NCBI GenBank assembly: GCA_015039365.1
Contig: WION01000493.1
Location: 1 to 39,378, forward strand
Direction of reading: 5' to 3'
Source of the DNA: Amanita rubescens
Taxonomy: Eukaryota; Basidiomycota; Agaricomycetes; Agaricales; Amanitaceae
Length of the DNA stretch: 39,378 bases
This document shows, piece by piece, positions 11,440 through 20,651 of this stretch. The position numbers were made by a program, and so were the translations under genes. The notes under the pieces are model-generated. The model had not been told where the DNA came from. It made no database searches and saw nothing but the letters and a program-made list of their open reading frames with translations. How positions within the stretch are numbered: the stretch's first letter is position 1; each line of letters starts with the position of its first letter.

Positions 11440-12818
11440 TTACTGCCCAGAAGCGTACTCAAACCACGGATGTCGTACTACTTCTTGGATAGTAATCCTT
11501 TCCTCTGGACGGTACTTGAGCATCTTCTCTAACAGGTCGCTCAGAAGCGCTACCTCCTCTTCCTCGAGCAGCGTCCCAACGGTCTCCATCATACGCCCTT
11601 CGTCAACTTTCGGCGGCTCGTCCTTCGTTCCAATACTCTGTAGCTGACATCGGATGGTGCTCTTAATCATCGGGGGCTTCGGTTCGCCGTCTTCCTCAAA
11701 CCACCAATGGCGTTGCTCAAAGGCGCTCCACCAGGGCTCTGGAAGCTTTCCCAGCAGTACAACGGCATCTTGCACCACCGTGGCATTATTAGCAAGAAAT
11801 GAGTTCATGAGGGAGCGTCCCGCACGAATCTCAAATATTGTGCACGCCAACACCCATATGTCTGACGCAAAGCAGAATATATGATCGAAGAGAGCTTCCG
11901 GAGGGAAGTAATATACTGTTGTAGCTGGCGTGTAATCTTCTGGCCGGTGTTTTGTGTCGAAGGACTGGCCAAAGTCGACCACAATGATGTTTTCTTCCAA
12001 AAAGGGCATCGAAGGGAGAGAGAGACGAGTCGCATCGAAGGGCACGACAACTTCTCGGGGAGCATGTGGCCCGGATGAGGATTGGTCCATGGTTACGATC
12101 TTTTCTGTCTCGGGCTCACCCAGCCTTGAGTAGATTTCACTGTCTGACCACCTGTGCACTTGGTCAGAGACCTGGAAAATGACGTTGGACGTCGTTAAAT
12201 CTGAATGAATTTCAGTAAAAGTGTTATCATGAATACAATTTCGACGTTACCTCCGTGTACAAGTCCTGCAGAATGCATAAGTTCCATTACTGCAGTAACC
12301 TGCTTTGCCACTTTCCTGGCCAGATCACTGCGGAGCCGCCGACTTCCTTCATTCCTCCCTCCACAAAATTCAGACATATAAAACACGCTCGGACCAGCAA
12401 GTTGAGAAACAAGTCATAGGTGCGTTCCATTAGGCCCTTCCACTATAAAGGAATCCTTAATGGTCTGGATACTATCGCAAGCAGGATTATGTGCGTCGGA
12501 AGCGATCAACGCATCGAGCTTAAGAGAAATGGAAAGCTCTGAAATCTCGTCCTTTGGCTTGGCGGATTTGTCTGCAGAAAGAACCTTCAATGCGACCAAG
12601 GTTTTAGATGTAGAGTCGCGTGCAAGCCAGACGGTAGACGAGCCCCCAAAACCCAGCTTGTGCAAGACTTGATAGCGACCGTTTGCAAAAGCATCACCAA
12701 TTGACACTGGGTGGAATCCTCCAGGTTTGTACTTTTCAATATTTTCGATGAAGTCACGCATAGAAGGTTGGTATCGCAGCAGATGGAGCATCGTACGAAC
12801 AGAGCCACGGTTACGCAT
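11440..12818 (-). pseudogene. SRPK-like protein kinase with in-frame stop (kinase 1)
   Basis: Exons 12818-12251 and 12200-11440, with a 50-bp GT-AG intron, total 1329 nt in frame (442 codons plus stop). Kinase landmarks: glycine loop LGFGGSSTVW, VALK lysine, catalytic loop HGDLTTSN split by the intron, DFG in IIVVDFGQSF, YYFPPEALF, and subdomain IX ASDIWVLACTIFEIRAG. The reading frame is cut by TGA at 12416-12414, where the paralogue at 27892-29231 has TGT (Cys). Otherwise both halves are open. This is therefore a very young pseudogene, a sequencing error, or a readthrough case. SRPK-type kinases phosphorylate SR proteins; here the Lys after the catalytic Asp is replaced by Thr, so activity is uncertain. 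Confidence 0.75.
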
Positions 12819-13219
12819 TATCGTACATTTGTCGGGATTTTTTGCCTGTCGTTACCCATGAATGATCACACGGTTCACTCGCATGATTGTAAAATACACA
12901 TACTCAGGTCCACACCACGCTCGTGGCTGGCGGCGCATACCCAAAATGGAAGATCTGGACCAGCTCGATAGATTAGTACTGCCACCGCTCATGTCCCATG
13001 CAAAGTTTCCTTTTCTACCGACCCCGCGTGGCCTGAATCAAGAAGAGCAGGCCAACAACTAAGAAGGGGCGGTGCCGACTCTGACTCTGGCTCTGGCTCT
13101 GGCTCTCCAAGAACAAATCGTAAGTGCCAGTGTTATCTAGCATCCCCACGTGTTTCTACTTTGGATTGATGATGCATCCCCACTGGTAGTAACGATACTA
13201 GCAGACTTTTTGTCGTCAA
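12819..13219. other. Spacer with hexamer microsatellite
   Basis: Upstream of kinase 1. A short GGCTCT/GACTCT array lies at about 13077-13108. No gene was recognised. Confidence 0.5.
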
Positions 13220-13534
13220 ATGTCACCCCTCCTCAGTATGCTGTCAAATCCCTTCTCAGATGACGAAGCAGAAGCAGAACAGTCAAACTTGACTGTACCT
13301 CTTATACCTGCACCTCCATCCACCACACGCAAACCCCCACCGCCAAAATGTTCCGTGAGCTCTTCAGATGTGTATTCGAGCAACTGTAGTCAAAGCTCGT
13401 TCGATACATCTAGCTCTACCGGTTCTACCCAGTGCGCGCCTCCTTCGCTCCCCGGCCTCCCTGGACTCGCCCAAAGTCCTTGGTACCAGCCGTTCTTCAC
13501 CCATACTATCAAGTTCAGGCTTCAAGTCCATTAA
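13220..13534 (+). CDS. Ser/Pro-rich ORF, possible gene remnant
   Basis: A 104-codon frame with an acidic N-terminus (NPFSDDEAEAEQ) and Pro/Ser-rich low complexity (RKPPPPK). The DNA beyond it (to about 13920) keeps a similar Ser/Pro-rich coding flavour in shifting frames. This suggests a decayed gene for a disordered protein. No family was recognised and no convincing introns were found. Confidence 0.3.
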   Translation: MSPLLSMLSNPFSDDEAEAEQSNLTVPLIPAPPSTTRKPPPPKCSVSSSDVYSSNCSQSSFDTSSSTGSTQCAPPSLPGLPGLAQSPWYQPFFTHTIKFRLQVH

Positions 13535-14146
13535 TACACCCCCACAGTCCACTGCCGACAGTGCGACACGTCAACCTGCTCCCACACCTCTGCCTTCTGC
13601 ACGTACAAACACCACCGCCCCGAATATCAAATAGAATGTCACAGCCATGATCTCCGCAACCCCCCTCGTCGGCCTCCAAGCAAGACTCTTCAGCTTCTCA
13701 GTCTCCCGTTCCCGAGCGTAAATCGCTCGGTTCATCTAAATCTCTACCTCTACCAATGGACACGATTGCTCTGGTGATAAGGTACCTGGCGAGGCTGCAC
13801 GCTGGAAGCGGATCTCCTCCATTCCCGCCTGATGGCGAGTCAGGGGAGGAAGTTGTTGCGTTGGAGAATGCCAAAAACATGGGCAGCGATTCCTTACCTG
13901 ATTCCAACCAATCGTCTCGACACCTCCGCTAGCAGCACCTTTCCGGGATATTCAACCAGTGCTCAAGATTCATATCCAGCCTTATAATGGTCATTTCGTC
14001 GGTGCCGGATCGTTGGTCACTGTGAGCAGTCGACAATACTAAGCCGAAGGTACCGTAACGTACAGGATCTCAGATGGCTGCTCATACCGCTGCTGCCTTT
14101 GTGGTATATATGGGTAGTAACAGCAGCCTAGTGGTGTCGGATGCGT
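13535..14146. other. No defined gene; possible continuation of decayed ORF
   Basis: Coding-like Ser/Pro-rich stretches appear in several frames but are interrupted by stops. Nothing is named with confidence. Confidence 0.35.
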
Positions 14147-14149
14147 TTA

Positions 14150-14435
14150 CTGAGGGATTGAATTGGAGCGGCGGGTCCACAACGCGTGATATACAAAGAA
14201 CGAGGACGTGATCCTGCACGCGAAAGCCATAGGGAAGCTAGTAGAAAGCTGGGACGGATCGCTGGATGTCGTAACCCCAAGAGTCGCTACCTCCATCAAC
14301 AGAATCGTACTGTTTTGTTTTGTTTTTGGCTGGTTGGTGCAGCATAAATGAAATATGTGCTGCAGAATCTCTGCAGGTAACTTGTGGATGCGAGTCAATA
14401 CGGGCGGGTCCGACGGGAACAAACACAGGTCTCAT
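14150..14435 (-). pseudogene. 5' scrap of an F-box gene (array remnant)
   Basis: On the minus strand the sequence opens with the family start region (IHKLPAEILQHIFHLCC). It then loses roughly 100 bp relative to its paralogues and changes frame, and stops matching at about 14150, where the others read on (GAGGGATTGAATTGGAGCGG). A truncated, frameshifted copy that cannot encode an F-box/LRR protein. Confidence 0.8.
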
Positions 14436-14521
14436 CTAGTCGACTTGAGCATAAAAAAATTCATTCCTGATTTGACCACTACCAATATTCGCATTCGATC
14501 ATAGCCTGTATTTGAAATGAC

Positions 14522-15746
14522 CTATGAAATAGTAACCCATTCAAACAGAACGCTAACCCCGTCTTGAGCCGAGTCACGAATTCGCCGCTCGTATTCATTC
14601 AACTTGAACTTTCCATCATCCCGGACCACAAAGGAAAAACCCATCCTGGACGAATTGAACCTCCCCCGTCTGGCTTCTATCATAGTCAAAATTTTCTCGG
14701 GATCGTGAGGTGTGCACCGGTCTTCAAGATTCATGTTCCGTAAACAAGGTCCCAGCTCTCCACTTGCTAAACCTTGCATAGTATCCTCATTGAGTATTGT
14801 CTCTGATTCAAGGCGCAAGGCGCGCAACGACGGGATAGAGCGTAGTAGTATCCCGATGTCGATAGGGCGTGTGGTCTTATCGATGAATAGATCCTCTAAC
14901 TTTGGCATCCTGGATTGCCCTGCTTTCGGAAGAAATGAAGAGGCATCGCATGTAAATATTGAATTATTAAGCCTCGTCACCATTATAAGACTTTTCAGGT
15001 TAGGTGCTGTCAATGCACTAACAAGTGGCCCAGCAATGTACCCGTGTGTGAAATGTATTCTGAGCACCGTCAAGTTGGGTGCAACCACGTCTTGAATTGA
15101 TGCAACTGTTTCGGCATCATCGACAGGTTCTAGATTGAAATGTCGGAGCTTTGTCGCAGAATGCAAAATTTCTAAATAGAGTGATATCGGTACAGGCCCA
15201 TACATGTATAATTCTTCAATCGTCTTGGATGTCACTAATGTGCTGAACGAATCAAAGCGGTGCCGGCCCATACGTAGTGTAGACAGGTTGGGGAAGCTAT
15301 GGTTGCCAAGTGATAGCTGTGGTGGGTCGCTATCGGTGTTGAGCGAGAAAATTCTGAGGGGCAAAAGTGATTCGATGGGGATTTCTGAGAATTCTAACTT
15401 TTCAGCGTCACCACAAATGATCAGATCGATCCTCGAGAAGGGAAATTGAGCTATGAGGGATTGAATTGGAGCGGCGAGTCCGCAACACGTGATAAACAAA
15501 GAACGAGGAAGCGACGCTGCACGAGAAAGCCATAGGGAAGCTAGAGAAAGCTGGGACCGGGTGCTGGATGTCCTGACCTTATCCCAAAACATAGGGGCAT
15601 GCAAGAGGAGCTGTCTCCATCGTGAACAAACTTGTACCAAAAGCAAAACAGTATTGTGCTGGACTTGAGGATCTAGGCATGTATCAAGCACACCAGGACT
15701 GCTGTAAAATCTCCGCAGGTAGCTTGTGGATGTGAGGAAGAGTCAT
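14522..15746 (-). pseudogene. F-box/LRR-like gene with 20-bp frameshift deletion (array copy C)
   Basis: Starts MTLPHIHKLPAEILQ like its intact neighbours. It then lacks 20 bp that copy E has between CCAGAACT and GCTGTAAAATC (plus strand), shifting the frame inside the F-box. Downstream a frame of 389 codons is intact and reads like copies D-F (VCSRWRQLLLHAPMFWD... to the shared C-terminus VLFEWVTIS). Adding 20 nt to the 1225-nt span gives exactly 415 codons. The lesion looks recent because no other disruption is evident. A shorter product from a downstream ATG would lack the F-box helix needed for Skp1. Confidence 0.85.
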
Positions 15747-15845
15747 ATTGTAACAATGTGAAGCAAGAACAAATAGGACACCCAGTTTCGATCGCAAACA
15801 AATTCGCAATTGTACTTCTATATACGAAACAAAAATATATCTATT

Positions 15846-16318
15846 ACTGGCCCCGGCGTTCCACCTACTCTCATCAATGCACCGGCACTCGCTAGGCGAC
15901 GAGGGCGTCCTACTAATCTGATATTGAGGTGACATGAAGCTCTCCCTTGAGTCGCATAGAGTCCCTTCCAACCTTGTCTCTGGGAGGAAGTCGCGATCCC
16001 CGAGTCCAGTGCACTGGGAATCATTAAACAGATAAATATCATATCGGTGGCCAAAGTATCTGCCCCTAAGATCTACAGCATTCAGGTGTCGGTTAATCCT
16101 ATGGATCGCTCAACCGGTGTTGAGTGGGCGACAAGCTGGGTGTAGGTGTAGATGGAGCAGTTGAGATTGCAGAGGCAGACGCAGGAGTTGAAAGGGGTGG
16201 CAGTGAAGCGGCAGAGGTTGAAGAAGGGCCCCGCGGTAGGTCATATTATTACGGTGGTTTATTGAGGATCCGCGAAGAAGAGTAAGGATGGTACACATCT
16301 CGTTCTCGTTCTTGGTCC
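15846..16318 (-). pseudogene. Internally deleted 3' fragment of the RD/RE-rich gene (copy 2)
   Basis: A patchwork of segments matching the parent near 22140-22216, 22370-22450, 22660-22720 and 23510-23780, in order, with the stretches between deleted. Landmarks: GTTCCACCTACTCTCATC and ATGGATCGCTCAACCGG. The junction that joins the parent's ~22.7-kb and ~23.5-kb regions is shared with the fragment at 18117-18513, so both descend from one already deleted copy. Confidence 0.85.
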
Positions 16319-16321
16319 GCA

Positions 16322-16615
16322 AGTCATTGAAAATGTCGACAAGTAGTTTAGTAAGGTAGCGAAAGACGGCTGAGATGATTCGTGAGCGTACTTCTGACCT
16401 TTGTAACGTCAGTCTACTGACATTGTCTATGCGACGCTGCTCAACTCATGACGGCATACAGCCAATCGGGCGACCTTACCGCGAGGGTTGTGTACATTGT
16501 TACTATTAAGGGTCCAATCCAGCGATTCATGACAAGAGTCGACGCGGCAAGGACGTCAAGTTATACATAGTTCATTCGCTTGGTCGGACTCGCTACTGCC
16601 AATTCGCATACGCAC
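16322..16615 (+). repeat. Duplicated block, copy 2
   Basis: Same block as at 8705-8990, plus orientation, beginning AAGTCATTGAAAATGTCGAC. The short MSTS frame stops after eight codons here. It is joined on its right to the aldo/keto reductase fragment. In the next duplicon the block and the reductase fragment are both inverted (18515-19060). Confidence 0.85.
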
Positions 16616-16617
16616 GC

Positions 16618-16743
16618 GAATTTGATGTGCTCGACCGCTTGCTCCCCGGGCAGCAGTGCAGCGCCCGTTTTTGCCACTCAGGAGAACCGTATGATATGAT
16701 GACCTTGGAAACCTTGAGTCCCGATTTTCCGAGACGCACATGA
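16618..16743 (-). pseudogene. Aldo/keto reductase N-terminal fragment (copy 1)
   Basis: On the minus strand this ~125-bp piece is nearly the same as the plus-strand piece at 18515-18650. It has the start of an aldo/keto reductase: a LGKSGLKVSK-like strand, a SYGSPEW motif, then EEQAVEHIKFA after a frame change. Only the first 40-50 residues' worth is present, so it cannot make an enzyme. Confidence 0.6.
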
Positions 16744-16866
16744 GTTAGGTCTCTAGTCAACGTGAGCATCATCCTGATTTATTATTGAATCAATGTCCAC
16801 TAGAGTATTCGGAGAAGATCCCTGTGAAGCCTTATTCAGAGCCATCATTATGAAATAGTAACCCAT

Positions 16867-18081
16867 TCAGACAAAATGGAATCGAACTTTAACCCCGCGT
16901 GGAGCCAAGTAATCAGTTCGCCGCTCGTATTCATCCAAATTGAACTTTCCATCATCCCGAACCACAAAGAAAAAATTCATCTCGAACGAATTGAACCTCC
17001 CCCGTCTGGCTTCTATCATGGTCAAAATTCGCTCGGGATCGTGAGGTGTGTACTGGTCTAAGAGACCCATGTCCCATAAACGAGGTCCCAGCTCTCCACT
17101 TGCTAAACCTTGCATAGTATCCTCGTCGAGTATCGTCTCTGATTTAAGGCGCAAGGTGCGCAACGACGGGATAGAACGTAGTAGTATGCCAATGTCGATA
17201 GGGCGTGAGGTCTTGCTATCAATGGATAGGTCCTCTAGCTTTGGCATCCTGGATTGCCCTGCTTTCAGAAGAAATGAAGAGGCATCGCATGTAAATCCTG
17301 GATCATCAAGCCTTGTCGCCATGGTAAGCCTTTTCAGGTTAGGTGCTGTCAATGCACTAACAAGTGGCCCAGCACTGTACCCGTGTGTGAAATGCATTCT
17401 GAGATCTGTCAAGTTGGGTGCAACCACGTCTTGAATTGATGCAACTGTTTCGGCATCATTGACAGACCTGAGAACCAACTCTCGGAGCTTTGTCGCAGAG
17501 TGCAAAATTTCTAAATGGAGTGATATCGGTACAGGCCCAGATATGAATAATTCTTCAATCGTCTTGGATGTCATTAATGGGCTGAACGAATCAAAGTTGT
17601 TCCAGATAAGTGTAGACAGGTTGGGGAAGCTATGGTGGCCTAGTGATATTTGCGGCGAGTGGCTATTGGTATTTCGGAGAAAGAGACTTTTAAGAGGCAA
17701 AACTGATTCGATGGGGATTTCTGAGAAATCTAGATTTTCGGAAATGGCCAGATCGAGGCTCGAGAAGGAAAACCGAGCTAAGAGGGATTGAATTGGAGCG
17801 GCAGGTGAGGCACGCATGGTACGGAAAGAACGAGGACGCAAGCCTGCACGAGAAAGCCATAGGGAAGCTAGAGAAAGCTGGGACAGAGAGTCGCCGGATA
17901 TCGTAACCTCGTCCCAAAACATAGGGGCATCCAAGAGGAGCTGTCTCCATCGTGAACAAACTTGTACCAAAAGCAAAACGGCACTGTGGGGTTTTAAATA
18001 AGGCATGCAATCAGCGCAGCATAAATGAAATATGTGCTGCAAAATCTCTGCAGGTATCTTGTGGATGTGAGGAAGAGTCAT
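16867..18081 (-). CDS. F-box/LRR-like protein (array copy D)
   Basis: An intronless frame of 404 aa from MTLPHIHKIPAEILQ; an in-frame Met ten codons upstream (18111) is less likely because the sister genes start here. The F-box spans about residues 4-60 (IPAEILQHIFHLCC, VCSRWRQLLLDAPMFWDEV). The rest is LRR-like, with phrases shared by all array members: LSLASLWLSRAG, EIPIESVLPL, SIQDVVAPNLTDLR, and LLRSIPSLRTLRL. Predicted cytosolic or nuclear SCF adaptor; target unknown. Its N-terminus differs slightly from the siblings. Flanked by array repeats on both sides. Confidence 0.88.
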   Translation of the reverse strand: MTLPHIHKIPAEILQHIFHLCCADCMPYLKPHSAVLLLVQVCSRWRQLLLDAPMFWDEVTISGDSLSQLSLASLWLSRAGLRPRSFRTMRASPAAPIQSLLARFSFSSLDLAISENLDFSEIPIESVLPLKSLFLRNTNSHSPQISLGHHSFPNLSTLIWNNFDSFSPLMTSKTIEELFISGPVPISLHLEILHSATKLRELVLRSVNDAETVASIQDVVAPNLTDLRMHFTHGYSAGPLVSALTAPNLKRLTMATRLDDPGFTCDASSFLLKAGQSRMPKLEDLSIDSKTSRPIDIGILLRSIPSLRTLRLKSETILDEDTMQGLASGELGPRLWDMGLLDQYTPHDPERILTMIEARRGRFNSFEMNFFFVVRDDGKFNLDEYERRTDYLAPRGVKVRFHFV

Positions 18082-18116
18082 TGTGATGTGCGTCAATACA
18101 AGCAAGAACAAATAAT

Positions 18117-18513
18117 GTACCTCTCCCTTCCCATATCCCTTCCAACGTTGTCTCTGGGAGGAGGAGGCTCCCTGCCATCCCTTGGATCCCTTCCCCTAAA
18201 GTCGCGATAGTACCCTCCCCCTCCAAAGGTCGCCTGTCCAGGTGCGGGTTCAGTGCCAAAGTATCTGCCTCTAAGATGTACGGCATTCGGGTATCGTTAA
18301 TCTCCTATGGATCGCTCAACCGGCGTCAAGTGGGCGACGAGCTGGTGGCAAAGACGGTTCTTCTACTCCAGAGCTGGGTGTAGGTGCAGATGGAGCAGTT
18401 GAGATTGCAGAGGCAGGGGTTGAAAGGGGTGGCGGTGAAGCGGCAGAGGAAGAAGGGCCCTGCGGTAGGTCGTATTGTTGCAGTGGTTTATTTAAGGGTC
18501 TGTGACGCATCTC
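18117..18513 (-). pseudogene. Internally deleted 3' fragment of the RD/RE-rich gene (copy 3)
   Basis: Matches the parent in order with deletions: CTCTCCCTTCCCATATCCCT, GTCGCGATAGTACCCTCCCC, then the shared ~22.7/23.5-kb junction ending in ATGGATCGCTCAACCGGCG, then the Pro/Ala/Ser-rich stretch (PQGPSSSAA). It ends at GACGCATCTCG, where the inverted reductase segment begins. It lies directly 5' of F-box copy D. Confidence 0.88.
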
Positions 18514-18514
18514 G

Positions 18515-18795
18515 AACTGAAGTGCGTCTTGGGAAATCGGGGCTCAAGGTTTCCAAGGTCATATCATACAGTTCTCCCGAATGGCAAAGACGGGTGCTGC
18601 ACTCCTGCCCGAGGAGCAAGCAGTCGAGCACATCAAGTTCGCGTGGGTTTGTGCAGGTTCTACAGATATCATGGAATCTGAAACCCAGGTTTAGGTATGA
18701 AGCAGATATCAACACCTTTAATGTGAGGGTCATGCGTCATGGGCGAGCCACGAGGAAGTCAGTATCTTGAGCGAAGTGGTAGGATTTTAGGAAAT
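18515..18795 (+). pseudogene. Aldo/keto reductase N-terminal fragment (copy 2, opposite orientation)
   Basis: The plus strand reads RLGKSGLKVSKV, then SYSSPEWQRRVL; after a frameshift PEEQAVEHIKFAW, then a degraded form of the INTFDTANVYSNG motif (ADINTFN) and LSEVV. These are in the order of the first ~90 residues of an NADP-dependent aldo/keto reductase of the SYG(T/S)PEW type. Frameshifts and loss of the catalytic core make it a pseudogene. It extends further into the gene than the copy at 16618-16743. Confidence 0.6.
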
Positions 18796-18799
18796 ATAT

Positions 18800-19060
18800 A
18801 TATGTGCGTACACGGCTTAGTGAACTATGTATAACTTGTCCTTGCCGCATCGACTCTTGTCATGAATCGCATGTTATGGATTGGATCCTTGGTAAGGTCG
18901 CTCGATTGGGTGTTCGAAATGCCAACATGAGTTGAGCGGCGTCGCATAGACAATGTCAATAGACTAAGGTTACAAGGATCAGAAGTACGCTCACGAATCA
19001 TCTCAGCCGTCTTTCGCTGCTTTACTAAACCACTTGTCGACATTTTCAATGACTTACCGA
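18800..19060 (-). repeat. Duplicated block, copy 3 (inverted)
   Basis: Reverse complement of the blocks at 8705 and 16322. On the minus strand it carries the longest version of the short frame, beginning MSTSGLVKQRKTAEMIRERT and open for about 70 codons. I do not recognise that peptide. Confidence 0.85.
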
Positions 19061-19185
19061 CCAGAACGGGAAAAGGTCTCATGTATATGGAAAATTTTTT
19101 AGTCAACGTGAGCATAAAAGAAAATTCATCCTGATTTGACCACTACGAATATTCACATTCGATCATAGCCTGCATTTGAAATGAC

Positions 19186-20439
19186 CTATGAAATAGTAAC
19201 CCATTCAAACAGAACGCTAACCCCGTCTTGAGCCAAGTCACGAATTCGCCGCTTGAATTCATCCAACTTGAACTTTTCATCATCCCGAACCACAAAGAAA
19301 AAAGTCATCCTGGATGAATTGAACCTCCCCCAGGAGTCATATCCCATTCCAATATCAAGTCCCCGTCTGGCTTCTATCATGGTCAAAATTCGCTCGGGAT
19401 CGTGAGGTGTGCACTGGAGATCCATCCTCCGTAAACAAGGTCCCAGCTCTCCACTTGCTAAACCTTGCATAGTATCCTCGTCGAGTATTGTCTCCGATTC
19501 AAGGCACAAGGTGCGCAATGACGGGATAGAGCGTAGTAGTATGCCGATGTCGATAGGGCGTGAGGTCTCGCTATCGATGGATAGGTCCTCTAGCTTTGGC
19601 ATCCTGGATTGCCCTGCTTTCGGAAGAAATGAAGAGGCGTCGCATGTATTATCAAGCATCATCGTCATGGCAAGCATTTTCAGGTTAGGTGCTGTCAATG
19701 CACTAACAAGTGGCCCAGCAATGTACCCGTGTGTGAAATGTATTCTGAGATCTGTCAAGTTGGGTGCAACCACGTCTTGAATTGATGCAACTGTTTCGGC
19801 ATCATCGACAACCTTTAGATAAAAATTTCGGAGCTTTGTCGCAGAATGCAAAATTTTTAAAAAGGGTGATATCGGTAAGGGCATAGATATGAATAATTCT
19901 TCAATCGTCTTGGATGTCACCAATGCGCTGAACGAATCAAAGTAGCACCAGATACGTAGTGTAGACAGGTTGGGGAAGCTATGGTTGCCAAGTGATAGCT
20001 GTGGCGAGTCACTATCGGTGCTTCGGAGCGAGAGAGTTTTGAGAGGTAAAAGTGACTCGATGGGGATTTCTGAGAATTCCAGCTTTTCAGCGTCACCACA
20101 AATGATCAGATCGAGCTTCGAGAAGGGAAACTGAGCTATGAGGGATTGAATTGGAGCGGCGGGTCCGCAACAGGTGATAGACAAAGAACGAGGACGCAAG
20201 CCTGCACGAGAAAGCCATAGGGAAGCAAGAGAAAGCTGGGACAGAGAGTTGCCGGATGTCGTGACCTTGTCCCAAAACATAGGGGCATGCAAGAGGAGCT
20301 GTCTCCATCGTGAACAAACTCGTACCAAAAGCAAAACGGGATTGTGATCGTCAAATGTTATACCAAGCAGATAACCATCGCAATATAAGTGGAATATGTG
20401 CTGCAAAATCTCTGCAGGTAGCGTGTGGATGTGAGTCAT
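19186..20439 (-). CDS. F-box/LRR-like protein (array copy F)
   Basis: An intronless frame of 417 aa starting MTHIHTLPAEILQHIFH; the frame stays open upstream to 20550, but sibling genes support this start. F-box at about 3-60 (VCSRWRQLLLHAPMFWDKV). LRR-like body with the array's shared phrases and the C-terminus VLFEWVTIS, identical to the end of pseudogene C. It carries an extra ~12 residues near the C-terminus (RRGLDIGMGYDSWGRF) that D lacks and E has in similar form. Only about 210 bp separate it from copy E upstream, with no RD-gene fragment between. Confidence 0.88.
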   Translation of the reverse strand: MTHIHTLPAEILQHIFHLYCDGYLLGITFDDHNPVLLLVRVCSRWRQLLLHAPMFWDKVTTSGNSLSQLSLASLWLSRAGLRPRSLSITCCGPAAPIQSLIAQFPFSKLDLIICGDAEKLEFSEIPIESLLPLKTLSLRSTDSDSPQLSLGNHSFPNLSTLRIWCYFDSFSALVTSKTIEELFISMPLPISPFLKILHSATKLRNFYLKVVDDAETVASIQDVVAPNLTDLRIHFTHGYIAGPLVSALTAPNLKMLAMTMMLDNTCDASSFLPKAGQSRMPKLEDLSIDSETSRPIDIGILLRSIPSLRTLCLESETILDEDTMQGLASGELGPCLRRMDLQCTPHDPERILTMIEARRGLDIGMGYDSWGRFNSSRMTFFFVVRDDEKFKLDEFKRRIRDLAQDGVSVLFEWVTIS

Positions 20440-20651
20440 TGTCACTGGTAGGACAAGCAAGAACAAATAGGACCACTCGTCAAAATCCCGCAAAAAAAGA
20501 GTCCGAAATATGAACGAATGTATATGAACGTTGGACAACCACTTATCCATCTAGATTTATTAAATCAAATCAATGACCAGGAGACATCCTCTTGAGGCCT
20601 CCATTTGAGATGATCTCCCGTAATAGTGAAATGATACCACAAGTAACCAAT

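Noticed and set aside
13220..13920. A multi-exon Ser/Pro-rich gene
   Set aside because: Stops interrupt the frames and no consistent set of splice sites joins them, so only the first ORF is listed, at low confidence.
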